Part shown: in pieces, positions 1-7,178 of the stretch
Position numbering within the stretch: the first letter of the stretch is position 1
How the letters are laid out: the number at the start of each line of letters is the position of its first letter
Source: an uncultured delta proteobacterium
GTDB lineage: Bacteria; Desulfobacterota; Desulfobulbia; Desulfobulbales; Desulfocapsaceae
DNA length: 47,858 nucleotides
Reading direction: 5' to 3'
Assembly: GCA_903875445.1 (NCBI GenBank)
Contig: CAIQWD010000004.1
Coordinates: 1 to 47,858 of the forward strand
The notes under the pieces: model-generated
Seen by the model: the letters and a program-made list of their open reading frames with translations, nothing else
What the model was told of the DNA's origin: nothing
Databases searched by the model: none
Position numbers and translations under genes: made by a program

Positions 1-21
1 GATAAAATCAATAATTTATAT

Positions 22-1116
22 TTGTCGCGAAATCTCGATCTTTTTATTGGTAATGCATTAAAAAAACCAATGTTTTCTGCATGCTCTTTAGGGTTTTATA
101 AGAGCGAACAGGGAAAAATAAGCAGAAAAATATTCAATTACGGTAGAACCGGATTAGGTTGTGAGAAAAACTTGGTTTGTGAAAAAACGTTTTTCGATCT
201 CGCTTCACTCACAAAACCTTTAGTTACATCCTTAGTATTTTTGTTTTTGGTTGATAAAGGAATTATTAAATTTGAAGATAATCTAGCCAAATTTTTTAGT
301 CGTGTTGATTCAGATAAACAATTGATAAAATTACATCATTTATTGACACATACGTCCGGATTACCGGCTCATAAACCTTACTTTAAAGAATTGGTGAAAC
401 TTCCTGTTATTTTGCGATGGAACTTAGTTATAGAGAAAATTCTTTCTGAAAAACTGAGTTATTGTCCTGGAAAATATTGTCTTTATAGTGACTTAGGGTT
501 TATTCTATTAGGCTGTATACTTGAAAGAGTAACTGGCGAGCCGCTTGATATCTTTTGGAAAAAAAACATACTCCAACCTATGAAAATTAAAAACGAACTT
601 TTTTTTGCAAACAAAATAAATACAGAGAAATATAGTTTTGTAGAAACAGGAACATGCCCTTGGTCGAAGACAATTTTAAGAGGGTTAGTAAACGACGACA
701 ATTGCCGGGTACTTGGGGGGGTAGCCGGACATGCAGGTCTTTTTGGAACAATTTCAGGCGTATTAACATTTATTGAAAAATTATCATCGGAAATACAGGG
801 GAAAACCAGTATTCTTCGTTTCAGCACAGAAACTATACAGACCTTCTTGAAAAAGAAAAAAAACACATCTTGGATCAACGGCTTCGATACACCTTCCGCA
901 GGTTGTTCAAGTAGTGGGGATTATTTTTCAGATATGAGCTTTGGTCATCTAGGTTTTACAGGAACTTCTTTTTGGATGGACATAAAGAAGGGATGTGGTG
1001 TTGTCATGTTGACCAACAGGGTCCTTTGCGGTGATGATTTAAACCCCATTAGAAAACTGAGGCCTTTAATACACAACCTAGTAATGAGTTATATAAAACA
1101 AAAAAAATCATCGTGA
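22..1116 (+). CDS. Serine hydrolase, beta-lactamase/PBP4b-like (possibly 5' partial)
   Basis: Beta-lactamase-fold serine hydrolase (class C / YfeW-PBP4b-like). Seen: SLTK nucleophile motif at residues 62-65, an HTSGLPAH stretch near 110, a YSD motif (tyrosine equivalent of YxN) near 155, a GGVAGHAGLF block near 235 and an HLGFTG motif near the C-terminus, which serves as the third active-site motif in this family. Family members act on D-Ala-D-Ala-type peptides or esters; the substrate here is unknown. The first usable codon is TTG at 22, but the frame is open to base 1, so the true start may lie outside the window. No clear signal peptide is visible. The gene is visibly AT-richer than the genes from 3 kb onward. 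Confidence 0.75.
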   Translation: MSRNLDLFIGNALKKPMFSACSLGFYKSEQGKISRKIFNYGRTGLGCEKNLVCEKTFFDLASLTKPLVTSLVFLFLVDKGIIKFEDNLAKFFSRVDSDKQLIKLHHLLTHTSGLPAHKPYFKELVKLPVILRWNLVIEKILSEKLSYCPGKYCLYSDLGFILLGCILERVTGEPLDIFWKKNILQPMKIKNELFFANKINTEKYSFVETGTCPWSKTILRGLVNDDNCRVLGGVAGHAGLFGTISGVLTFIEKLSSEIQGKTSILRFSTETIQTFLKKKKNTSWINGFDTPSAGCSSSGDYFSDMSFGHLGFTGTSFWMDIKKGCGVVMLTNRVLCGDDLNPIRKLRPLIHNLVMSYIKQKKSS

Positions 1117-1143
1117 AAAAACGGTGTGTTTACTTGTATCTCT

Positions 1144-1401
1144 TTACCCCTTTTTGATAAATATAATTTTATTTCCGTATTGATCTTTCTCACCAATAAA
1201 AAAATGGCCATTTCTTTCGCACCACCCCTTGAAGTCTGAGCGAAAACCACTTTGAAGGCCGTTCACTTGAAGAATATCTCCCGATGAAAGTGTAGTTACG
1301 GTTTTTTTTATTAATAGGAGTGGTAAAGGACAGTTGAGTCCGTTAACGTCAAGGGTAGCGGCTATTTTAACATCCTCAGTGGTTTTCAGAAGTTCGCTCA
1401 T
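1144..1401 (-). CDS. TusA/YedF-family sulfur-carrier protein
   Basis: 85-residue protein of the TusA (SirA-like) family. The diagnostic CPxP motif is present (CPLP, Cys24 as the persulfide-carrying residue), preceded by a LDVNGLNCP strand typical of the fold, with a GD-L-V strand about 30 residues later. Family members relay sulfane sulfur for tRNA thiolation, molybdenum-cofactor assembly or dissimilatory sulfur metabolism. Neighbours do not say which role applies; the gene is alone, tail-to-tail with the serine hydrolase and divergent from the HD-GYP regulator. A multi-copy sulfur-carrier repertoire would fit a sulfur-metabolising deltaproteobacterium, but that is inference. Confidence 0.8.
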   Translation of the reverse strand: MSELLKTTEDVKIAATLDVNGLNCPLPLLLIKKTVTTLSSGDILQVNGLQSGFRSDFKGWCERNGHFFIGEKDQYGNKIIFIKKG

Positions 1402-1566
1402 GATACTCTTCTCGAAAAAATTTTAAAGAAAACGAAAAATCTCAAGAACTTCATGTATACCATATTTAAAGATTTGTAAAAGGGGTGAGCAAAGTTGCAA
1501 AATTTTTTTTAAAAATGTAAAGTCTATATAAAGCCTGACACAGATAGAACAAATGGAGATGTTATT

Positions 1567-2685
1567 TTGAACAAAGGTTCTACCAAAATTCTTATCGCAG
1601 ATGATGATGCGATGGTTAGAACTACGGTCTCAAAGATATTGGAGATGTTCGGCCATCAGGTCGAAACAACTTCCGACGGTGTGGGTGTGTTGGAAGCCGT
1701 AGATGATAGTTATGATGTTATAATTCTTGATATTAATATGCCGTATATGGACGGTTTTGAAACCATGGATCGGCTTAATGATTTGAACTATGAGGTGCCT
1801 GTGCTTTTTCTCACCGGTGCCGGTTCGATGGATTACGCGGTTAAGGCAATAAATCTCGGGGCCTATGATTTTCTGACCAAACCCATTGAGGATCTTGATA
1901 TTTTTAATGTGAAGATCCGTCGAGCCATTGAAAAGAGAAATTACGTTCTCAGGGAAAGGCAATACAAGATAGCCTTGGAAGATGATATACAGGTAAAAGC
2001 CAAGCAGCTAGAAGAACAGAATAAATTGCTTCTCACGTATAGCAATAGTTTGGAAAACGCTACTGTTCAATTGATGAGCAGCTTGCAGAACGCCATGGAG
2101 GAGAAGGATTATTATACTGCCGGCCATACCATGCGAGTAACGGAATATGCCCTGATGCTCGGGATGGCCATGGGAATTACGCAAAATGAAATTCTCATTC
2201 TCAGGAGAGCTGCTCAATTTCACGATATAGGTAAATTGGTTATCGATCTCTCTTGTATTCAGAAGCCGGGAAAATTAACGGATGAAGAGTGGCTTCTTAT
2301 TCGCAAACATCCGAGTGTTGGTGCAAATATAATACAACCCTTGGGTTTTATGAAAAGGGAACAATTTATTATTCGCCATCATCATGAAAGAATGGATGGA
2401 AAAGGATACCCCGATGGTCTCACCGGAGACCAACTGGATGATTTGACAAAAATTATAATAGTGGTAGACAGCTATGATGCCATGACCTCAAGGCGCAATT
2501 ACCGAAAAAATATGACCATGGAACAGGCCGTGGAAGAGCTTTTCAAGTGTTGTGGAACCCAGTTTGAACCAAAAATTGTCGAATATTTTGCGAGAAGTAT
2601 TGTTGATTTCACCCCCACAAAGAATATTTTTTCAGACGAACACCTTGAAAAAGCCTTCCAGAGGAATCAAAACCAAGAATTATAA
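1567..2685 (+). CDS. Response regulator with HD-GYP output domain (RpfG-like)
   Basis: 372-residue two-domain regulator. Residues 7-125 form a receiver domain: acidic cluster D12-D14, phosphoacceptor D55 in VIILDINMP, and K105 in the FLTKP motif. A coiled linker (about 130-165) leads to an HD-GYP domain with HDIGKL, the HHHE segment and a GYPDGL version of the GYP signature. HD-GYP proteins hydrolyse cyclic di-GMP, so a phosphorylation-controlled c-di-GMP phosphodiesterase is the likely role. TTG at 1567 is chosen because GGAG lies 8 bases upstream; the ATG at 1554 runs into a stop after three codons. The gene stands just before gatC, with no partner kinase adjacent. Confidence 0.9.
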   Translation: MNKGSTKILIADDDAMVRTTVSKILEMFGHQVETTSDGVGVLEAVDDSYDVIILDINMPYMDGFETMDRLNDLNYEVPVLFLTGAGSMDYAVKAINLGAYDFLTKPIEDLDIFNVKIRRAIEKRNYVLRERQYKIALEDDIQVKAKQLEEQNKLLLTYSNSLENATVQLMSSLQNAMEEKDYYTAGHTMRVTEYALMLGMAMGITQNEILILRRAAQFHDIGKLVIDLSCIQKPGKLTDEEWLLIRKHPSVGANIIQPLGFMKREQFIIRHHHERMDGKGYPDGLTGDQLDDLTKIIIVVDSYDAMTSRRNYRKNMTMEQAVEELFKCCGTQFEPKIVEYFARSIVDFTPTKNIFSDEHLEKAFQRNQNQEL

Positions 2686-2697
2686 AATATATAACTC

Positions 2698-2982
2698 ATG
2701 AAAATTTCAAGAAAACAGGTTGAACACGTTGCTCATCTCGCAAGACTCACTTTGACCGAAGAAGAATTAGAGAGAATGACGGGCCAACTCGACAATATTC
2801 TTTCCTACATTGATAAGCTCGACGAATTAGATACGAGTAGGATAACTCCGACGTCCCATGTTTTTTCGGTATGCAATGCCTTTCGCTCTGATACCGTGCA
2901 AGAATCTTTACCGCGAAACGAAGCCCTGAGAAATGCTCCAAAACAAGACGGCGAGATGTTTCAGGTTCCTAGAATTATCTAG
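2698..2982 (+). CDS. gatC: Asp-tRNA(Asn)/Glu-tRNA(Gln) amidotransferase subunit C
   Basis: 94 residues, the usual length for GatC, with the family pattern: VEHVAHLARLTLTEEE near the N-terminus, LDNILSYIDKLDELDT in the middle and the terminal MFQVPRII (family consensus F-VP+-I). GatC stabilises the GatA-GatB complex that converts mischarged Glu-tRNA(Gln) or Asp-tRNA(Asn) to the amide form in the cytoplasm. It sits 12 bases after the HD-GYP regulator and 41 bases before gatA, in the usual gatC-gatA order. gatB is not in the window, so the third subunit must be encoded elsewhere. Confidence 0.95.
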   Translation: MKISRKQVEHVAHLARLTLTEEELERMTGQLDNILSYIDKLDELDTSRITPTSHVFSVCNAFRSDTVQESLPRNEALRNAPKQDGEMFQVPRII

Positions 2983-3023
2983 TAATTTCACTAACAAAGT
3001 ATTCCTGTTTTCTTGAGGTTTAA

Positions 3024-4481
3024 ATGGAACCGTTCGAGTTGACCATCACCGAGGCATGTGCACAAATGGAAGAGGGTAACCTCACGGCCATAGTCCTTAC
3101 AGAGAGTTGTCTTGCCAGGATAGAAGAGGTGGAAAAGGATGTGCACGCCTTCATCACCATAGACAGAGACGGAGCACTTCAGCAGGCGGAAAAAGCGGAT
3201 AAAAAAAGAAAAGAAGGTGTTGCCGGAAAATTGTGCGGCATACCCTTGTCTATTAAGGATCTTCTTGCCACCAAGGGCTTGAAAACAACCTGTGGTTCAA
3301 GGATTCTCGAAAATTACATCCCCCCCTATGACGCAACTGTTGTTTCGAAGGTAAGGGATGAGGGTGCGGTAATTCTTGGCAAGGCGACCATGGATGAGTT
3401 TGCCATGGGTTCGACCTCGGAAACCTGTGCCTTTGGTGTTCCCCGGAACCCCTGGAAAAAGGGCTATGTCGCCGGCGGATCATCCGGGGGGTCAGCTGCG
3501 GCTGTGGCGTCCTACGAGTGTTTTGCCTCACTGGGTTCAGATACCGGGGGATCGATCCGCCAACCGGCGTCCCTTTGCGGTATTGTCGGCATGAAACCCA
3601 CCTATGGCAGGGTGTCGCGCTATGGGTTGACCGCCTTTGCCTCATCCCTCGATCAAGTTGGCCCACTTTGCCGGACTGTCGCCGACTGTGCCCTCATGAT
3701 GAAGGTAATCAGCGGCTTTGATCCTCTCGACTCAACATCGGTAAAACACGCAGTGCCTGACTACTCCTCTTTTCTTACCCACGGGTTAGCCGGGGTGCGG
3801 ATCGGTGTGCCTCGGGAGTATTTTACGGCGGGTCTCGACCCTGAGGTGGAAAGCATTGTTCGTAACAGTATAGCGGTTCTGAAGGAAAGAGGAGCTGAAA
3901 TAATCGAGGTTACCCTGCCGCACACGGAATACTGTGTTGCCGTGTATTATTTGATTGCACCTTCGGAAGCCAGTTCCAATTTGGCGAGGTACGATGGGGT
4001 TCACTACGGTTACAGGGATATGGGAGCCGATACCTTGCTCGACATGTACAAGGGGACAAGGTCTAAAGGTTTTGGTCCGGAAGTGAAAAGGCGCATTCTC
4101 ATTGGAACATATGCGCTTTCATCGGGTTATTATGATGCATATTACAAAAAAGCCTCACAGGTAAGAACGCTGATACGCAATGATTTCCAAAAGGCCCTTG
4201 AATCCTGCGATGTTATCGTTTCCCCGGTAACCCCGACTCCTGCCTGGCGCATGGGCGAGAATACGGATGATCCTTTATCTGTGTATCTTTCCGACATTCT
4301 GACGCTTTCGGCAAATCTTGCCGGTGTTCCCGGGATGTCCGTTCCCGGTGGTTTTACCGAAGCTGGCCTTCCTATTGGTGTTCAATTCCAGGGGCGACAC
4401 TTTCAGGAAGAAATGTTACTAAAAGTGGGTTTCAATCTTGAGCAAGGACTGCAACTCGGCAAAAGAGTCTTGGATCTTTAA
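3024..4481 (+). CDS. gatA: Asp-tRNA(Asn)/Glu-tRNA(Gln) amidotransferase subunit A
   Basis: 485-residue amidase-signature enzyme, normal GatA length. The Ser-cisSer-Lys catalytic set is visible: Lys in GIPLSIKDLL (about residue 78), the glycine/serine-rich GGSSGGSAAAVA, and the nucleophile Ser in GSDTGGSIRQPA. GatA hydrolyses glutamine and hands ammonia to GatB for transamidation of misacylated tRNA. ATG at 3024 has a GAGG 5 bases upstream. The stop at 4479-4481 is followed within 5 bases by the TTG of hisC, which implies co-transcription and probably coupled translation. Confidence 0.96.
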   Translation: MEPFELTITEACAQMEEGNLTAIVLTESCLARIEEVEKDVHAFITIDRDGALQQAEKADKKRKEGVAGKLCGIPLSIKDLLATKGLKTTCGSRILENYIPPYDATVVSKVRDEGAVILGKATMDEFAMGSTSETCAFGVPRNPWKKGYVAGGSSGGSAAAVASYECFASLGSDTGGSIRQPASLCGIVGMKPTYGRVSRYGLTAFASSLDQVGPLCRTVADCALMMKVISGFDPLDSTSVKHAVPDYSSFLTHGLAGVRIGVPREYFTAGLDPEVESIVRNSIAVLKERGAEIIEVTLPHTEYCVAVYYLIAPSEASSNLARYDGVHYGYRDMGADTLLDMYKGTRSKGFGPEVKRRILIGTYALSSGYYDAYYKKASQVRTLIRNDFQKALESCDVIVSPVTPTPAWRMGENTDDPLSVYLSDILTLSANLAGVPGMSVPGGFTEAGLPIGVQFQGRHFQEEMLLKVGFNLEQGLQLGKRVLDL

Positions 4482-4486
4482 TCATT

Positions 4487-5599
4487 TTGAAAATAACAAT
4501 TCCGGAAAACATTGCCGCAATTACACCGTACCCTCCAGGTAAGCCCCAGGATGAACTGGAAAGGGAGTACGGGATGAGTGGTTCAATTAAACTCGCCTCC
4601 AATGAAAATCCTTGGGGGCCATCCCCCAAAGCAGTTCGAGCCATTCGTTCTGAGTTGTTGAATTTACACCGATATCCTGATGCGTCGTGTTTTTATTTGG
4701 TTAACGCTCTCGCCCGGAAAGCTGGCGTTGACCCGGCCGAGGTGGTCCTTGGCAACGGATCGAATGAAATAATTGATTTTCTGGTGAAGGCATTTGTGCG
4801 GGAAAAGGATGAGGTCATTACCAGCCATCCATCCTTTCTCATGTATCAAAAGTTTGTACAGATTCGAGGTGGTATCAATTATGTCGTTCCGATGCGAGAT
4901 ATGCACCATGATTTAGGGGTTATCAGGGAGATGGTATCCGATAGAACTCGGCTTATTTTCATCGATAATCCTAATAATCCTACCGGCACAACCATCCAAC
5001 CGGTCGATCTTTACCAGTTTCTCAGCGATATTCCGGAGACGATCATAGTGGTGCTTGATGAAGCATACATTGATTTTGCCGAAAAACAGCAGAGGGTGGA
5101 TGTTTTTTCTCTTATTCGAAATAATGCCGGTCGTTGTCCTGTGGTGTTTTTACGTACCTTTTCAAAAGCTTATGGTTTGGCAGGCTTGCGGATCGGTTAC
5201 GCTCTGATGGCCAGGGAGATTGCCTCCTGCCTGCAAAAGGTGCGTCCACCTTTTAATATCAACCAGATGGCCCAAGTGGGTGCCTTGGCGGCTTTAGGGG
5301 ATGAAGAGTATTATGAACGCACACTTGCCCGCACTCAAGCAGGCCTTCTGTATTTAAGTCGTGAGGTGGAAGGGTTGGGGTGTAAAAGCTACCCGTCGCA
5401 AGCCAATTTTTTTCTGATCGATGTGCGGGGAAATGCCGACAAACTTTACAATAGTTTGCTTACCAAGGGAGTTATTGTCCGTTCCATGAGTGCCTATGGT
5501 TTCGAGACCTTCATTCGAGTCACCGTCGGCACCGAGGAAGAAAACAAAAGGTTTATCAAATCGCTCGCCGAAAGCCTTGCGGAACTTAGGGGCCGTTAA
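4487..5599 (+). CDS. hisC: Histidinol-phosphate aminotransferase
   Basis: 370-residue PLP-dependent fold-type I aminotransferase. HisC features include KLASNENPWGPSPKA near the N-terminus, NPNNPTG, VVLDEAYIDF, and the PLP-lysine motif TFSKAYGLAG at about residue 230. It converts imidazole-acetol phosphate to histidinol phosphate; relatives also accept aromatic substrates. The TTG at 4487 is used because the next ATG (residue 30) would remove the N-terminal arm; there is no obvious ribosome site of its own, so coupling to gatA is likely. Its stop codon is buried in a long hairpin (5588-5640). Confidence 0.92.
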   Translation: MKITIPENIAAITPYPPGKPQDELEREYGMSGSIKLASNENPWGPSPKAVRAIRSELLNLHRYPDASCFYLVNALARKAGVDPAEVVLGNGSNEIIDFLVKAFVREKDEVITSHPSFLMYQKFVQIRGGINYVVPMRDMHHDLGVIREMVSDRTRLIFIDNPNNPTGTTIQPVDLYQFLSDIPETIIVVLDEAYIDFAEKQQRVDVFSLIRNNAGRCPVVFLRTFSKAYGLAGLRIGYALMAREIASCLQKVRPPFNINQMAQVGALAALGDEEYYERTLARTQAGLLYLSREVEGLGCKSYPSQANFFLIDVRGNADKLYNSLLTKGVIVRSMSAYGFETFIRVTVGTEEENKRFIKSLAESLAELRGR

Positions 5600-5640
5600 G
5601 AAATAACTCAAACTAATTTCTCTATTTCTTTACGGCCCCT
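5588..5640 (+). terminator. Long hairpin across the hisC stop codon
   Basis: Arms 5588-5605 and 5623-5640 are complementary over 18 base pairs with one T-T mismatch (5597/5631); the loop is 17 bases. The left arm contains the hisC stop codon. No T-run follows the right arm, so this is not a classical intrinsic terminator; it may still attenuate read-through into cmk or protect the hisC mRNA 3' end. Confidence 0.55.
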
Positions 5641-5694
5641 TATGCCGTTCATGACATTCAAACGGATTATTTATTGTTAAACGACGGCTCAAGT

Positions 5695-6384
5695 ATGTCT
5701 GAAAAAGAAAATATCATCACGATAGACGGGCCGGCCGGCGTAGGAAAATCAACGGTGAGCAGAAGGGTGGCCGCCGCCACCGGCTTTGCCTATCTCGATA
5801 CAGGTGCTATGTATCGGGCTGTTGGCCTGTATCTCAAACGGCATGCTATCGATCTTGATAACCCCAAAGAAATTGCTTATATCTTGAAAACCCTGCGTTT
5901 GGAGTTGGTTCCGGCTGTCAATGAACACAGCGATGTCGGGGTTTTTATAAACGGCGAAGATGTGAGTGACCCCATTCGCACGCCGGAGATGGCCATGATT
6001 GCTTCACGGGTATCCGCTGTTCCGGTGGTGCGTGATATTCTCACAGAAATACAGCGGGGATACGGGAAAAAGGGGAAAATTGTTGCCGAAGGCAGGGATA
6101 CCGGAACGGTGGTATTTCCGGACGCGGCATACAAATTTTTCCTTGATGCAAAACCGGAAGAAAGGGCGAGAAGACGCGTCGAGCAGCTGCAAAAAAAAGG
6201 TATTGCCGCCAGTTTGCAACAGATTTTAGAGCTGACACTGGAGCGCGACAAAAACGATCGGAGTAGATCGGTTGCCCCGCTGAAACAGGCCGACGATGCG
6301 CTCCTGATTGACACGACGACAATTACTCTTGAGGCCGTCGTGCTCAGGATACTTGGGGAAATCGCCAAAAAGGACGGACGGTAA
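5695..6384 (+). CDS. cmk: Cytidylate kinase
   Basis: Phosphorylates CMP and dCMP with ATP. The P-loop GPAGVGKSTVSR lies near the N-terminus, followed by the CMP-kinase signatures YLDTGAMYRAVGL, VAEGRDTGTVVFPDA, and the basic segment with R..RD..D near the C-terminus (LERDKNDRSRS). Starting at ATG 5695 gives 229 residues, matching the usual length of about 225-230; a TTG at 5674 would add seven residues and cannot be excluded. It is separated from hisC by the 5588-5640 hairpin. ispH or rpsA, frequent cmk neighbours, are absent. Confidence 0.93.
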   Translation: MSEKENIITIDGPAGVGKSTVSRRVAAATGFAYLDTGAMYRAVGLYLKRHAIDLDNPKEIAYILKTLRLELVPAVNEHSDVGVFINGEDVSDPIRTPEMAMIASRVSAVPVVRDILTEIQRGYGKKGKIVAEGRDTGTVVFPDAAYKFFLDAKPEERARRRVEQLQKKGIAASLQQILELTLERDKNDRSRSVAPLKQADDALLIDTTTITLEAVVLRILGEIAKKDGR

Positions 6385-6420
6385 CTCCGGTCCCGACAGG
6401 AGACGAGGCTGGAGTTACCG
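6379..6420. terminator. Bidirectional hairpin between cmk and pal
   Basis: CGGTAACTCC at 6379-6388 pairs perfectly with GGAGTTACCG at 6411-6420, and three further inner pairs (two G-U) extend the stem to about 13. It contains the cmk stop codon and ends 5 bases before the stop codon of pal on the other strand. Convergent position suggests shared termination, but neither side carries a clear T-run. Confidence 0.5.
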
Positions 6421-6425
6421 GCTTG

Positions 6426-7031
6426 CTACTTGATTATTAAATCAACACGTCTGTTGCCGCTGTAAGCCTCTTCGTCATGTCCGGTGAAAAGGGGTTTTTC
6501 TTTGCCATATGACAAGGTCTGCATACGCTGGGCATCAATACCCATATTGGTAAGATACTGTTGCACATTGATAGCTCTTCTCTCGCCAAGAGCCATGTTG
6601 TACTCATTGGTGCCTCTTTCGTCCGTGTTCCCTTCAAGAACCACCCTTTTACCGGCAACGGTTTTGAGGTATTCGGCGTTACGAGTTATCACCGGGACCA
6701 TGTCGGGACGAATCCCCGCCTGATCGAAATCGAAATAAATCGGAAAAAGATTGTCGGAACATCTTCCGTGTTTTTTCTTATATTCATCAGACTGTTGATC
6801 GGCGTAGCTTCCGCTATTCCCCATTTTGTCGTCAAGGGTGCCAACCTTAGGCAGGCGGTCTTGGGAAAAACCTCCATCAAGAGGGTATTTGCCGCTTTTG
6901 CCAGCGGCATCGGCTTCGGATCCGGAACCTTCCGGAGGAACCACGGTTTTCTTGCTGCAACCGGCACCAAAGAGAAGAAGAGATGCTAAAAGTGCCGAGA
7001 TGGTGAGGGTTGTAAAAATTCTTGTGTTCAT
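6426..7031 (-). CDS. pal: Peptidoglycan-associated lipoprotein Pal (OmpA-like domain)
   Basis: 201 residues from ATG at 7031, chosen because AGGAG precedes it and a lipoprotein signal follows at once: hydrophobic LTISALLASLLLFGAGC with the lipidated Cys about residue 25. A longer reading frame to 7100 would bury the signal. The C-terminal half is an OmpA-like peptidoglycan-binding domain: IYFDFDQAGIRPD, LEGNTDERGTNEYNMALGERRA, and the final SYGKEKP...NRRVDLIIK. Pal anchors the outer membrane to peptidoglycan with TolB; no tol genes are present here, which is unusual since pal often follows tolB. Confidence 0.9.
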   Translation of the reverse strand: MNTRIFTTLTISALLASLLLFGAGCSKKTVVPPEGSGSEADAAGKSGKYPLDGGFSQDRLPKVGTLDDKMGNSGSYADQQSDEYKKKHGRCSDNLFPIYFDFDQAGIRPDMVPVITRNAEYLKTVAGKRVVLEGNTDERGTNEYNMALGERRAINVQQYLTNMGIDAQRMQTLSYGKEKPLFTGHDEEAYSGNRRVDLIIK

Positions 7032-7178
7032 GGGGTCTCCTGTTGCGAAGCTATTGTTGAGTATAATGATTGACGTGATCTCTACTTTAGTCGTATTCAT
7101 GCAGAGGTCAAGTGGAAATTGTCAGGAAAAGAGTGTTGTTGTCGGATGTAGGAAAAATCTGGAAATCAATGAGGCAAG

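Noticed and set aside
5588-5640. Riboswitch or attenuator for cmk
   Set aside because: One simple stem with no alternative pairing or conserved ligand fold was seen.
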